Origin: Stratiolaelaps scimitus
Lineage: Eukaryota > Arthropoda > Arachnida > Mesostigmata > Laelapidae
Direction of reading: 5' to 3'
Assembly (NCBI GenBank): GCA_019614645.1
Contig: JABWDB010000004.1
Location: 3,472,001-3,536,000 of the forward strand
Length of the DNA: 64,000 nucleotides
Made by a program: the position numbers and the translations under genes. The notes beneath the pieces are model-generated. The model ran no database searches. It worked only from the letters and a program-made list of their open reading frames with translations, and was not told where the DNA came from. Shown in pieces: positions 1 through 10,613 of the stretch. Numbering within the stretch: position 1 is the first letter of the stretch; each line of letters starts with the position of its first letter.

Positions 1-218
1 ATCTCCTCGTTATGGTTAAGGACTTGCCAAGGGTGCCAGGGCGTATTCAGGTCGACGACGTACACTCCGAACGACAAAACTCGGCCGGGTCCGTTGAGCG
101 AATCGGCTGTGAATGCGAGTGCGCTTCTCGACGACACCGAACACTTTAGGGCCCTTTCACGCCACTCCGCATTCGGAAGCGACGACGGTCTACGGAACAC
201 TGAGTAAACCTGCTCCAT
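1..218 (-). CDS. MED16: Mediator complex subunit 16 (MED16)-like, N-terminal exon, cut by window edge
   Basis: MED16 is a tail-module subunit of the nuclear Mediator complex, which links transcription factors to RNA polymerase II; its N-terminus forms a WD40-type beta propeller. The frame is open from ATG (218-216, context GCGATGG) to the window edge: 72 codons and two bases of the next. From memory of the family, residues about 25-72 match the start of animal MED16: a Cys/Ser-rich stretch, an 'ALAFTAD' strand (family: 'LIAFTMD'), then 'VYVVDLNTPWHPWQV' and 'HNEE', equivalent to 'HILDTEHPWDLH...HHEAI'. A TAG just upstream in another frame and the GC-rich leader fit a 5' untranslated region starting above position 218. 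Codons favour G at the first position. The remaining exons lie left of the window. Another WD40 protein is the main alternative. Confidence 0.68.
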   Translation of the reverse strand, partial: MEQVYSVFRRPSSLPNAEWRERALKCSVSSRSALAFTADSLNGPGRVLSFGVYVVDLNTPWHPWQVLNHNEE

Positions 219-600
219 CGCACAGCGGGAAGGATTCGGGCCGTCCCGAAGTTGCACGGGGACAGCACTCACAGTTCGTCTGACAGCTAGCGTACGAGCA
301 TCATTTATTGTGGGTTTTCCACAACTGCCGGCTTCTTACATGCGGCAAACCCTAAACGCATACCACAATAACACACAACAGTAAACACAGGACCGTTCAT
401 CGACAGGCCAGCCAAACGCCATCAATCCACCCGCCATCAAGGGCCATCGAGGGCGCTGGCGTCGGCGCCCAGAGCGTCTGCTTTGAAAGTTCGCGCTGAG
501 CTGCCATGCTATTATTGCATATGCAGATTGACAAGATTTCAACTATCGACTACACCCGCTCTCACTATAATCCCAGTGACCGAGTAGCGATTTATTGTGC
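219..600 (-). promoter_or_regulatory. Probable 5' UTR/promoter region of the MED16-like gene
   Basis: GC-rich sequence directly upstream of the MED16-like start codon, falling to AT-rich sequence by about 540. I see no TATA box at a defensible distance. The 68-codon frame on the same strand at 336-542 looks like a leader frame, not a gene. The assignment rests on position and composition only. Confidence 0.3.
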
Positions 601-1733
601 GTTGATAACTATTACAGCTGTTTAGCGAAGTTGGCTTGTCAGCTGTCTGAATGAGTTGTATATGGAGACCATCAATGTTTGTTATTTCAAATATTCACGT
701 ATTCTATTCACGTATTTCGAGTGTTATTTTTGACTCGATTTTAAATTTGGTCCAAGCGTGGTGACTTCCATAACGAACAACGTTTGTACCATCTCTAAAG
801 ACGTGACACAGACACAAGAGTAAATCTATGAAGTTATTTTTTTTTTTTTATCCAATAGGGCTGTTCTGCTGCACTTACGGCATACTCGGTGTTACGCTTT
901 TTCTGCCTTTGCCAGCCACCCCAAACGTCGACAGCTGTTGCCAAAAAAAAACTAGTCTGAGGAATCTTCCTACCCGACAGTCTGCAGGGGTAGGCTGCTA
1001 TTGGGTGACAGTGTTCGAGACTGACGGGATATTCTTAGCTATGAATGTCACGCTTCGTCAGCAGACTGGTGCTTGATCTTATCCCGTTACCTATCTCTAA
1101 AGACAACACGGTTCTTCCATGCGTACTGATTGCCGCCTCGTACGTGACTGCTCTCTAGAGAACGGAGAGCGCCTGCTTTATTGTCGCACAAAGCATACAT
1201 GCTTTGTGAATGCGTACCTTTGTACGTGTGTTGTATACACGCTCAGAACAATCAGAGGATCATAATTATTGTACATTGTGTTACAAGTCCCGCGAATTGA
1301 ATTATTGAACCTGCAAGTTCGGCAACACTAATAATCACAATTATTGACCTAGTTCGTAGTGTATCACTATTTAATCCCCTTAATTTCTAATCAACACTTC
1401 GTTTCGAGAATGCTGGAGCATTTGGTCTGAAAATTTTCAGCGAAGACGGTTTACGCGACACCTTTCAATGGGCGAAAGCCACTCCATTTTCATGAGCGTC
1501 TTAATTATTTGAACAAACCACACATCATATAGGACTTACTGATGGTCGCTAAATCGCACTTCCATAATCTAAAACAAATCGCTTTGCGATATGGAGACAT
1601 AATAAATTAGCCTAAATATGCGGTCCGTATGCGGATAGCTTTGAATTGTCGTTTTGATAAAGGACCACGTAAGTAAATATAACAATAATGATAACTATGA
1701 ACTTTGACAGGCGTAATCACTTATAGCGTATAT
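601..1733. other. Intergenic, no supported gene
   Basis: AT-rich sequence. A plus-strand frame at 828-1076 begins Met-Lys-Leu-poly-Phe and looks signal-like only because of a run of T; it has no splice support. No repeat family was recognised. Confidence 0.3.
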
Positions 1734-2330
1734 TCAGCTCAGTTTCCTGTGAAATAAGCTGTGGCCAACGTTGTTGACGCAATAGGTAATAGACTGACGC
1801 GTATTGCTAGAAGGTTGACAGGTCCTACTCGCAAAACATCTAATAGGACCACCTGATTCTCCTGCTGGTACTTGATTTGGCCGGATTTTTACCTCTCTTA
1901 GCTTCACGAGGACTTTTTGATTTGATCGATTAATGCAGATACGGTAGGAGTTGTTTCGCGGCGTTAAGGGAGTTGATCCGTTTGTCTCCACATCGCTTTG
2001 ATGGATATGACCGTCAAGGTGTATCATAATATACAATTCGTGAAACATCCTATCGGAGTGTATACGAAAAAATCTCATTTGTCTTCATCGTAAGACTTCG
2101 TAAAGTATACCATATTGGAAGGTCACCTATTTTCGGAATGGCTACTAGCAATGGCAGGCATCTGAAATTATCCATTGCGGAAATATGACCAATCACTGGA
2201 GTTCTTTTGCTCTGTTCGAAGAAGCATGTCGTCCAATAGTTGAGATGCTCCACAATAGGTTGCTCAAAAACACCTGTAACCAGCTTATCTAGGATGAGTC
2301 CGGCAGAAGCCAAAAAATATTTCTATTACG
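1734..2330 (-). pseudogene. Possible frameshifted coding remnant, unrecognised
   Basis: Two minus-strand frames overlap at 2050-2078 and together keep about 600 bp open: 2330-2050 (about 90 codons after a TAG) and 2078-1734 (114 codons). Codons in the upstream half are enriched for purine at position 1, as in real coding sequence, and the peptide (for example 'LILDKLVTGVFEQPIVEHLN') has protein-like composition. A good acceptor-like stretch (CTAAC...TTTCAG) lies about 25 bp upstream but opens into stops. I recognise no family. It could be an old transposon or gene fragment with one frameshift, or chance. Confidence 0.22.
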
Positions 2331-2763
2331 TAGGCCTGAAAGTTAGTTGTAAAGAAATATTGTGCGTTATAGGCAGCATGAATGACAATACCGAGCTTCA
2401 GTGCGTACATAGTTGCCAGGCTGGCGTATGTTCTTACCATGGCGCATGCTTGCGAAATACGCCCAGTTGCACATCAATTGCCATAGCAATTTCTTGTGGA
2501 CATCTGGATTTTTGTCGGACGCACTGCTAACAGCCAGGTTAGGTCAGGTAAATAGCTAGATGATTAAAAGCTGAAGGCGTTTTTCGAGCGTACGGCGATG
2601 GACGAAACAGATGAGTTGCGCGACATTGAGTTGGAATAACATTGGTAAGTGAATACCGGTGATTAATAAAACACGGCCTTCCTCTCGCGGTGTGCAAGCA
2701 ACAGACGAGCCAACCACAGACCAGATATGATATTTTTCGAAAAGACCCACCATGAGAGATCAC

Positions 2764-4120
2764 GTCTACACGAACTTGTCTAAGAGATCACGTCTATGTG
2801 CGGCTCTATTTTTAGCACGACTCTGTCCGTTTTCTTGTCGTCAGTCTAGATGCTGCCCTGACCTATTTGTTTTTTAAACGAACCCTGACAGACTAGACTT
2901 GCCAGACCTCCTCCTGTATCTACTGCTATTGTACAACCGCCTAAAAGGGTCTACCCGGGCGGCGTGCAGATGTCAGTGTTTACTCTCTCGTTTCCCCAAC
3001 GGGAAAACTTCTGTGGTGACGACGGCAAAAGGGCCTCAGGCAGTCCGATAGAAAAATGCCGTCTGAGCACAATCACCGCGGAGGTCAGGAACTTCACCGT
3101 TCGAACACCGTCAAAGGACAAGTGCATAGAAGAAGCGAGAATGCTATCTGGAAACTTTATCAGGCAATAGAAACCCAATACAGGAGGAATCCGGGTCAGC
3201 TATCCGGCCGATATTGTAGAAACTTTCTCCCTTCTAGGCCAGCTACGTTCGGCCGTCTACACAATATAGATATGCATAATAGCTAACGAGCTCGTAAGTG
3301 GTTGCAGTTGTCTAATTATTATCTCATGAACCCTAGCTTTCTCAATGCAGGTTGTAGTGTTACAATCGTCACTGAAAATCCATTTTTTTCTAGTTTTGAT
3401 TACAATGTGACGTTCTACAAAAAGATTCCACTCGGTCGTGATTTGAGAAAATGATACCGCCCTCGTCACAAGGTGCACCTTTGGCTAGGGGAAAGTTTCG
3501 TGTACTCAACATGACAACGTTATTATTATGGCGGTTCATATACAGGCGCCCCTGTGTTTCGGCCTATCATCGTGTAACGCCCGGCAGTTCATGTTGTCTC
3601 AGTGAATTACTTGATGTAACAATGTTTTGAAGAGCACTATCGACAGAGGATTACTCTACTGAGAATAGGCAACGAACCGCGGTGTACTTATCTATAGTCC
3701 CATAGATGGCTACATATATTGATGAACTGCATGGCGTTAGGTTTGTAGGTGGCCGACCGGTAACAGTGGTCGAAATGTGGCTAACTTAATATATATAAAT
3801 GATATAGTGTCTAAATTGGCTGCCGCCTGGTAGGTTGGTCGCTATCATATAGCACATTTCAATTCACTCCGTAACCCCCCGTTGTATAGCTGATTGACGC
3901 ATCTGAATTATTTTGAAAATTTTGAATAACCTAACACACGACGATTTAGGTAATGAAGGTTAGGCAGTCATAATAATGTGACTCATAAGAAGAATAAGAC
4001 CAAATACTAGGATACAAAAATTCGAACTTAAACAAAATCAAGAAGTTCCTTTTGTTTTGTTTTCTTTGCAATAATTGTAGCGCTTGTAGGTATAATCGAT
4101 ATCGATATTTGTATAACTAA
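2764..4120. other. Intergenic, no supported gene
   Basis: No splice-supported exon or recognised repeat. Several 60-75 codon frames on both strands overlap one another and look like chance frames. Confidence 0.3.
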
Positions 4121-4800
4121 TCTATCTATATACTTTATTAAGCTCGGTGGTGTCCGTCCGTCCGACAATGAGTTCCGTTTCTTTCGGTCGCCTTTTTAGG
4201 GAGTTTAACTTTTTTCAATATGGGCATGTTTGGTATCATTGTGTAGCTACGGATGGGGGCTATCTTTTGTAGCTACGTTGTGTAGCTACGGATGGGGGCT
4301 ATCTAGGGGGGTGGGGGTCAAAATGGGGGGGCATTTTATACCATGAGGTCTATGTAGGGGGTGGTTTTTTTTTGCATGTATCGATGCGTCTCGATGTTCT
4401 GAACAACTTTGTAAATGTTTTCATCAGGCTAAAATCGCATTTTCGACCATTTTTTTGCGTTTTTCGAAATTTTTTTTAGCATGGTGTTCTATGGGGTACT
4501 TCCCCTCCGAATTCCTTTGTAGCAGACGACGCGCATTCCAACGTAGCAGACGACGATGGCGTCGGACAGGAGCCAAAGGCTCCTGGCCGACGACCATAGA
4601 ACTGCGAAAGCCTGAAGAGAGTCACGTGTGTCGGCCAGGAGCCGCAGGCTCCTGCCGACACTCATAGAACTGCGTCTCAGAAACTCCCGTATCTCAATTT
4701 TCGGATTTCTCCAACATGTAATGATAATATATCGCGAGCGGGACTAGAGTTGGCCGCAGCCCGCAGGGCAAGGCCAACTCTAGTCTACATTTATCTAAGA
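4121..4800 (+). mobile_element. Helitron-like non-autonomous element
   Basis: The left end, TCTATCTATATACTTTATTA followed by repeated GTCCGTCCGTCC, is typical of Helitron 5' termini and directly follows an A, as expected for insertion between A and T. The right part holds three consecutive perfect or near-perfect hairpins: about 4560-4590 (CAGGAGCC...GGCTCCTG), about 4630-4662 (GGCCAGGAGCC...GGCTCCTGCC) and 4742-4784 (ACTAGAGTTGGCC...GGCCAACTCTAGT). A CTAA lies about 10 bp after the last hairpin, resembling the CTRR terminus, but the next base is G, not the expected T. No Rep/helicase coding is present. The 3' boundary is approximate. Confidence 0.45.
4742..4785. repeat. Strong inverted repeat near the 3' end of the Helitron-like element
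   Basis: Fourteen-base arms (ACTAGAGTTGGCC / GGCCAACTCTAGT) surround a GC-rich loop of about 16 bases. This is a candidate terminal hairpin of the element, serving as the rolling-circle stop signal. Confidence 0.55.
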
Positions 4801-5655
4801 AACAAGATGCGCACACAGAACCGATATGACTACCTCCCTGGGTAGGCAACTACAGCAGGGTCCAATCGCCATACTCCAATGCGCAGAGACCGCTTTCCTC
4901 ATCTAGGGCTTTCTGAACCATATACGCCAGCGACTTTCCATGGGCACCTCTGAGGCCAACCGACTGTGCCACATTCCTGCCCACATCGTAAGCAAATATC
5001 GCGTTCGTCTCAACAGCATCTCTATAACAAATTAACAGGTAGCTAATTAGAGAAATGTACGACCCCTGGATTGATGCTTTCTGATTTGTTGTCACCACAA
5101 AAATGCTTGCTCCAGTACGTCAAGGTTAGGTCTTTCGCTTAATTGCCGTCAATTGTGGGTTAAGGGAGGAAGTGGCTGGCAGCTTACTTAATAAGATTTC
5201 CAAGGGCGACACGGACGACACCGTCATGAGATCGCGGCGCGTCTTTGCTAACAGATTTCGTCATGGCTTTAGCTTCTGGTCTACCCAGCTTGGCTTTCTC
5301 TGGCTTCCGAGGAGACAGCTCACTAGAAATGAATTGGTTTCGGAAACGCTTCCAGTTGGGTCGATCCGTTATTAAGTATGGGGCCGCTTTCCGGCGAGGT
5401 GACGTCGATAAATGATCAGGCCCTAGACAAATTCATATTCAGGTTTAATTTGAGGCACGATCAATATACCTGCCGTTTACACTAATGCATGCATACAACT
5501 TATATGAATGATAGAAAAATATAGATATTCGGTAGCCCAATAGCTCACAGTGTTAAACACTTAACCCAAACACGCTTATACTTCCATATAGTCGCACTAT
5601 ACAATCGACAAGTGCTTCAGAGTAACATCAGATAACTATGACATATCGATCCCTG

Positions 5656-5832
5656 TAGCGTGATGGTGCAATTTCGTGTGCGCCTTGCAACTCGTAGAGA
5701 CACGTAGGTGCACGGGTTCGATCCATCCACCGTTGCACATCTGCATTTAGGGCTCCGTCTCACGAAGCAATGCAAAAAGCAATTTTGTGGATGTTAAATG
5801 TTGGCTGAGAGTCAGCCTGAAAATTTTATTAG
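5656..5832 (+). mobile_element. tRNA-derived SINE, full-length copy
   Basis: The head is tRNA-like: an A-box-like TGGTGCAATTTCGTG region and a perfect B box GGGTTCGATCC at 5713-5723, giving an internal RNA polymerase III promoter. The body continues through a conserved 'gGGTCCGTCTTATGAAGCAATG' type segment (here CTCCGTCTCACGAAGCAATG) to the shared tail TTAAATGTTGGCTG...CAGCC-GAAAATTT. Pieces of the same family occur at 9.74, 16.64, 29.41-29.60 (minus), 40.05 and 61.54 kb. The tail GGCTG-NNNN-CAGCC can fold as a small hairpin, typical of a LINE-recognised SINE 3' end. Confidence 0.75.
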
Positions 5833-6086
5833 ATTACTACGACGTATCAAGGCAATGTACAGTAGAGCGTATCTGGCAGTGCTGCATACATGCACCTATT
5901 AACCCAAATATTGAATGACATTACGAGTCTCGATGGAGGACTCCATTTGGAAAGATCAGCTGCGAAGACGCTTTGTGCTCTATCCCTATAACGTATAGCC
6001 AATTAATTCGATTTACAAACCGGCATAGTAGCATCGGCGACACAAGATAAGTTAGGAAAAACCTAACATGGGGTTCCGCGACTGCA

Positions 6087-6296
6087 TTAATTTAGGTATC
6101 GCCCACCTTTCGCAGGGGGAAGATGAATGGAGTCCGCCTGGTCCCTGCCTCTCCTTGAAATTTCTTGAATAAGGTCCAACTTTTGAAGGTTCATTTCGAG
6201 TCGGTAGTCGTACGAATATAAGGCAAATACGCCGGTTAGCAACATTGCGATCATGCATATGAGAAGAACGTACACTGACCCGGACAGAAGGAGCAT
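6087..6296 (-). CDS. Small secreted or single-pass membrane peptide, unrecognised
   Basis: Intronless 69-codon frame starting at an ATG in context GGCAGCATGC. Residues 4-25 are strongly hydrophobic (MLLLSGSVYVLLICMIAMLL...TGVFA), a textbook signal peptide with an Ala-X-Ala-like site near residue 25, or a membrane anchor. The remaining 44 residues are polar and charged, begin LYSYDYRLEMN, and carry a dibasic RR at 48-49 followed by Gly-Arg. A mature segment of about 22 residues between the signal peptide and the RR would fit a peptide-hormone precursor; a small membrane protein is equally possible. A perfect inverted repeat (6392-6411) lies about 100 bp upstream. No family is recognised. Confidence 0.5.
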   Translation of the reverse strand: MLLLSGSVYVLLICMIAMLLTGVFALYSYDYRLEMNLQKLDLIQEISRRGRDQADSIHLPPAKGGRYLN

Positions 6297-6391
6297 GCTG
6301 CCCGGCAGGGTGATGTCGCTTACGCATACACCTCTCGTAGAAACGCTAGACAGAGACGAAAGTTGGAGAGAGGGGATTCACAACCCTGAGC

Positions 6392-6411
6392 AGTGAAGGC
6401 TGAGTCCTTCA
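6392..6411. repeat. Short inverted repeat upstream of the small peptide gene
   Basis: GTGAAGGCTGAGTCCTTCAC: arms GTGAAGG(A/C)CT with a 2-4 base centre. It lies just upstream of the minus-strand peptide gene at 6.1 kb. It could be a leader hairpin or chance. Confidence 0.3.
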
Positions 6412-7195
6412 CAGATGAAGCCGATAATGACAAAAAAGGCCTATTATACAGTTACGATTGGCACTAGAAAAACTATTCAATACAAACGGCGCTCAATCCT
6501 GGCTCAATCTCTGGAGCGGGTGGGAGTTGTCAAGTGACTGTTTAAGCAATTCCTTCATCATTGCTTCCGGAGAACGCATATACGAGATTCGATTGCTTTA
6601 CTGTGGTTTTTTTGAAATACAATTACAGACGATAAGATATGAGGTCATCATCACCTCATTCCTCCGGATTGGCGTTTGGGCGCGCTCCACTATGAGGTTA
6701 TATGAATTAGATACGACCAGGCACCCCCATGGTTTCCGCAAGAAGATTCGATCACACCAAAACAAGCTGGCCTGAACGATACCGGTTATTAAGGCTATTT
6801 AATTGATGGAGCTGGCCGAGCCAGATTTACCCTCGGTCTGTGTTATATTAGAGTATGATTTGCGACTGTCACTGGTTAGGACGTGTTCAGATTTGAAACA
6901 TGTCGTTACTACAGCCGTAGCAAGAATATGTTCTTACCACCCGCCTAGATGCATCAGGTCACCAACCGCGCAGTATGTGCTGGGGTTACGAACGAGCCTA
7001 CGGTGGGCACAGAGAGACCCCAGAATAGCGAGACAACCAGCAGCGCATCTATTATACATCGTATACTACTGCCTCTCACCAACGCAATATACAGTGGACT
7101 GAAGTTGATCTCTCGGTACAAGCTCTCGAACTGTGTTGAATGAATCACAGGAGTGTGATTTCAGCATCCGCCAGGCCTTGTTTTGGCATAAAATA

Positions 7196-7544
7196 ATGTG
7201 TTCCTTTGTTAAGTATACAAAACTCCGCGCTTCGCATCTTCGAAGCCAACTGTATCCGTCTGAAGGTGAGTGAACATACTATATCCTATATTTAATTCAT
7301 GTCTGGAGTCTAATGTATCCAATTTTTATTTATATCTCGCGTGGCTTACCGATACAATGCAGTGCAGTTACAGAAGCCTTTCATGCAAGCCATTAAACCC
7401 GCATCTGCTTGGGCACAATCAGAGTTCACCTCACAGGGCGACCCGTACCAGCCAAGACACTCCAAATTTGCTGGAAAAAAATACCACATTGGCTACGGAA
7501 ATCTCATTGATAAAATCAGAGTGGAAATACACTCTGAGCGATGA
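7196..7544 (+). CDS. Possible two-exon small protein, unrecognised
   Basis: Exon 1, 7196-7265, has an ATG and 23 codons plus one base, ending in donor AAG|GTGAGT. The intron is 97 bp (7266-7362) with acceptor AATGCAG. Exon 2, 7363-7544, completes a Val codon and runs to TGA, so the phase agrees. The 83-residue product has no signal peptide and a basic C-terminal half (motifs 'AWAQSEFTSQGDPY' and 'KKYHIGYGN'). A neighbouring frame over exon 2 is also open for 97 codons, which weakens the case. No family is recognised. Confidence 0.25.
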
Positions 7545-7814
7545 AGGGAGCTCATGGTTATGAAAGCATTGGCTGTTCATATTATCATATTAGACCATAC
7601 CATGAAATCCAAGCACCGATCATTGTCCTGCACTAAGCCATCATTTGTGGGCTTCGAGAATTATCTTTTAGTTAGCCAACGATCGTTATCCATTTGCTGG
7701 TTCCGCAGGGCACTGCAGCTCTCTCACCATAAAAATCCGCCAGAAGTGTCGATGTTTCAATGCATGCATGCACATGCAACATACGACACATTGATGAGTG
7801 CCGATCACTTTTGA

Positions 7815-9098
7815 AGGTTTACTCGTTAATATGACAATTCAACTGGCTACTTCATATATGTATCTCTGAAGTTTCTATCACTTTTAACCCTGAGAACAGT
7901 TGTAACAAATTCTCACATCGGAAGGTAGCGTGAGGCCTTATGGACCGAAATACGAAAATGAACCTGTAGTCAATTACGAGTTTGTAGGTCGGTCACACCC
8001 TACCTAATTAGTTGTATTCAGTTGTAATTTCACGTCTATTCCATTTTATTGATTGAGGGGCAACCGTTGGACATACGCGTATCCAGAACAGGAATCTCGT
8101 ACCTATTCTTGACAGAGGTATGGAGTTTCTGTTTAACGTTAACGCTATTGCCTTGATATCTAACAATGAAGAGGGCACCCGCAAATAAGCGGACGTATTT
8201 ATTGTCTCCGGATTCGCTGACCTAAGGAAGGTAGTTCCGGTGGAGCGTTGTTGTTCGTCCATTTCGTGCCTTCTATGAACGACACACCTTGTCGTTTGTA
8301 ACACCTCTCTAGGCTGTCACCGTGGCTGTTCATTTGATTTCATTTTGGAAAAATTTTATATCTGAGGAGGACATATCGATGTTTTCGTGAAGAACATTGC
8401 TTGCCATTAGCACTCACTTGTGTTGCTGCGACTCATCATTGATTGCTACAGCGCCTTCATATAAGGCGCCCCTCCAAAGCCTTGTGCTGATATTAAATAT
8501 ATTGTAATCTCAATTTAGGCCCGACCTGATGTTCTTCCGCTATTTCCTATCGCAGTGAAAAAAAGTTGTTTAATACAAAATAATATCCAATCTCGACAAA
8601 TAACATCACTGTTTTCACAATTGTCGTTTATGACGCGATAGGTGCTATGATATATTTACTATGAAATCGAGGTGGAAACTCTTCGCAAAAAGTTCTACGA
8701 AAAATTGAACGGTTCATAGAATTTTCTGTGAGGCGGATTGGGCGGCTAAGTTTGGCGGTGCCGGTTCCAGCCCTAGGATTTGATAGATCCCTTCGATTAA
8801 AAGGAAGTACTTTTCACGTGACTAAGTAATTGTTCATCCAAGACCTGGTCTATGCAGCAATAAATAAACTGGCGCGCCCTGTCAACGAGCAAGGAGCATG
8901 GCAAGAAGTGACAAACAACACGTCAAATACAGCAATGAGACTAAGGTTTCCCCACCCCCCCTATATAGTAAGTATACAAATCCTTCAAGGTTATTCGAAC
9001 AAACCTCATTAGCGACACGTTCCAAGCAAAGTCTGCAAACTGTTACTGAGCTAGGAGAAATACAAAGCTGATCATATTCGTCTCGCCAACCTCAGCCG
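7815..9098. other. Intergenic, no supported gene
   Basis: No exon chain or known repeat. A donor-like site GTAAGT at 8950 follows an open plus-strand frame of about 40 codons, but no acceptor of matching phase could be placed. Confidence 0.25.
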
Positions 9099-9305
9099 TT
9101 GCCTGAATTTCGCACTTACACTCGGTGCTTACCGGAGGCCCGGCTCTGGTTCTTCCGCATGTATTTATCCGTATACACTTCACAAAACGCCCCCTTCACC
9201 GCGCACGCAATACTCGAATTCGACATTGTAGACATTGTGGACAGCATCTACCCACTGAGAAAAATGTCTCGACAACAACTGATTGAGACGAAAGCTTTGT
9301 TCTCA

Positions 9306-9737
9306 TCACAGAAATGAAGGAAGTTCGACTGAAGGAGTTTGACCGCTCCTCTTGGCGCCCTCCATTGTCTCAGTTCGAACAGGCGGAGTTTCATCGATTG
9401 TCGTCACAACTACACGTGACGTGCTTGTATCAAAGATTACCCAATGAAGGTTACAAAACAGCGAACTTTTAGTCCGTGAGATGTCTCGCATGCGGAGTAC
9501 GAATGTCGCAAGCAAGCACGTACCCGTATATCTTCGACTGGAGACGCGGATGAGAATTCGGGTGGTCAAGTCCCCCACCCGAAATGGGCACAGGGGCCAT
9601 TTTTTTGAATTGGTGTTTGTCGCCGAATTCTTTCTATCGTTTGCGAAGTGAGTAATTAGCCGCCTCCGGGACTTACTTCTCGGAGCGGGTGGTGGCGCCC
9701 CGGAGCTGAATATTAACAATACGAGTTGAACATGCAT
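9306..9737 (-). CDS. Long open frame with signal-like start, doubtful
   Basis: An ATG-started frame of 143 codons whose first 13 residues (MHVQLVLLIFSSG) look like a short signal peptide, followed by a Pro-rich turn. A donor-like AGAA|GTAAGT occurs 64 bases into the frame, so the true protein could leave the frame there. Composition after that point is rich in Arg, Ser and Thr with no recognisable domain. It abuts a SINE fragment at its 5' end, so the start may be fortuitous. Confidence 0.2.
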   Translation of the reverse strand: MHVQLVLLIFSSGAPPPAPRSKSRRRLITHFANDRKNSATNTNSKKWPLCPFRVGDLTTRILIRVSSRRYTGTCLLATFVLRMRDISRTKSSLFCNLHWVIFDTSTSRVVVTTIDETPPVRTETMEGAKRSGQTPSVELPSFL

Positions 9738-9826
9738 TTAAAAGGGTCCGTCTTATGGAGCAATGCCGAAAGCAGTTCTACCATGGACCTTAAATGTTGG
9801 CTGTGAGTCGGCCAGGGAAATTTATT
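9738..9826 (+). mobile_element. SINE fragment (3' half)
   Basis: Matches the 3' half of the SINE at 5656: AAAAGGGTCCGTCTTATGGAGCAATGCCGAAAGCAG, then TTAAATGTTGGCTGTGAGTCGGCC and GGGAAATTTAT. The tRNA-like head is missing. Confidence 0.65.
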
Positions 9827-10551
9827 TATAATACGAGTTAATGTAAATATCAAACACTTTGTGGTCGACGACTAAGCCTATCGATGTCTAGTATATCGCA
9901 TCACGTATGACCGGGCTGATGACGATTTATTTGTGCATTTTTTTCATTTCAAATAATACTCGTAAGAATATAATGAAAATAATACCATGCCAAATTAAGG
10001 TTAAATTATGTGGAAGATCTATTTTATTAGATATATATAAAAGTTGATTATGTTTTGGGTTAATTTCGCTGTAGTTGCAAATACAAACGCCTGACGAACA
10101 CACTTAGCTCGAGAGTGGATGGATAGAAATTCGGGCCGGCGATGGAAATAATAAAGTCAGTTTTGTAATAAAGTTCGGCCTGTAATGTACATAGTATCAT
10201 TTTTATGTGATTACTAAAAAAATATATATATATATACCATAATGTAGAGATTCTAAAATATGTTGTCAAGTAGTGTCGCAGAGCTTTTTGTTATTGGGAC
10301 ACTGCTTGGAATCGATTAAACATAATCAACGACTGCCCCCGGTACGGTATACTTGAATTGACCACCCCAGTTAGGTCGTATAAATGTGTGCCTCAATAAT
10401 AATCGTTTTTTGAGTGTTCCAATCGATTTTGGATAACCGACAATTTGTGTTGTTTGGTCTCGATTGCAACCTAGCTCCTCAGTTAAGGTAGTCAGCCAAA
10501 TTGATTTAGCGTTTATCAGACCATTCCATTCGGGTGCACGAGTTTAACTTC

Positions 10552-10613
10552 GCAACATTCTTACATTGTAATCAGTTGTCGACAAGTGATTACAATGTAA
10601 ATTAGAATGCTGC
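10552..10613. repeat. 62-bp hairpin (miRNA-precursor-like or tiny MITE)
   Basis: Left arm GCAACATTC-TTACATTGTAATCA (10552-10574) and right arm TGATTACAATGTAA-ATTAGAATGCTGC (10587-10613) pair over about 23-25 bp: 14 perfect bases near the loop, then a small bulge and GCAxCATTCT. The 12-base loop is itself self-complementary (TTGTCGACAA). Size and shape fit a pre-miRNA stem, but no homolog is recognised. Confidence 0.45.
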
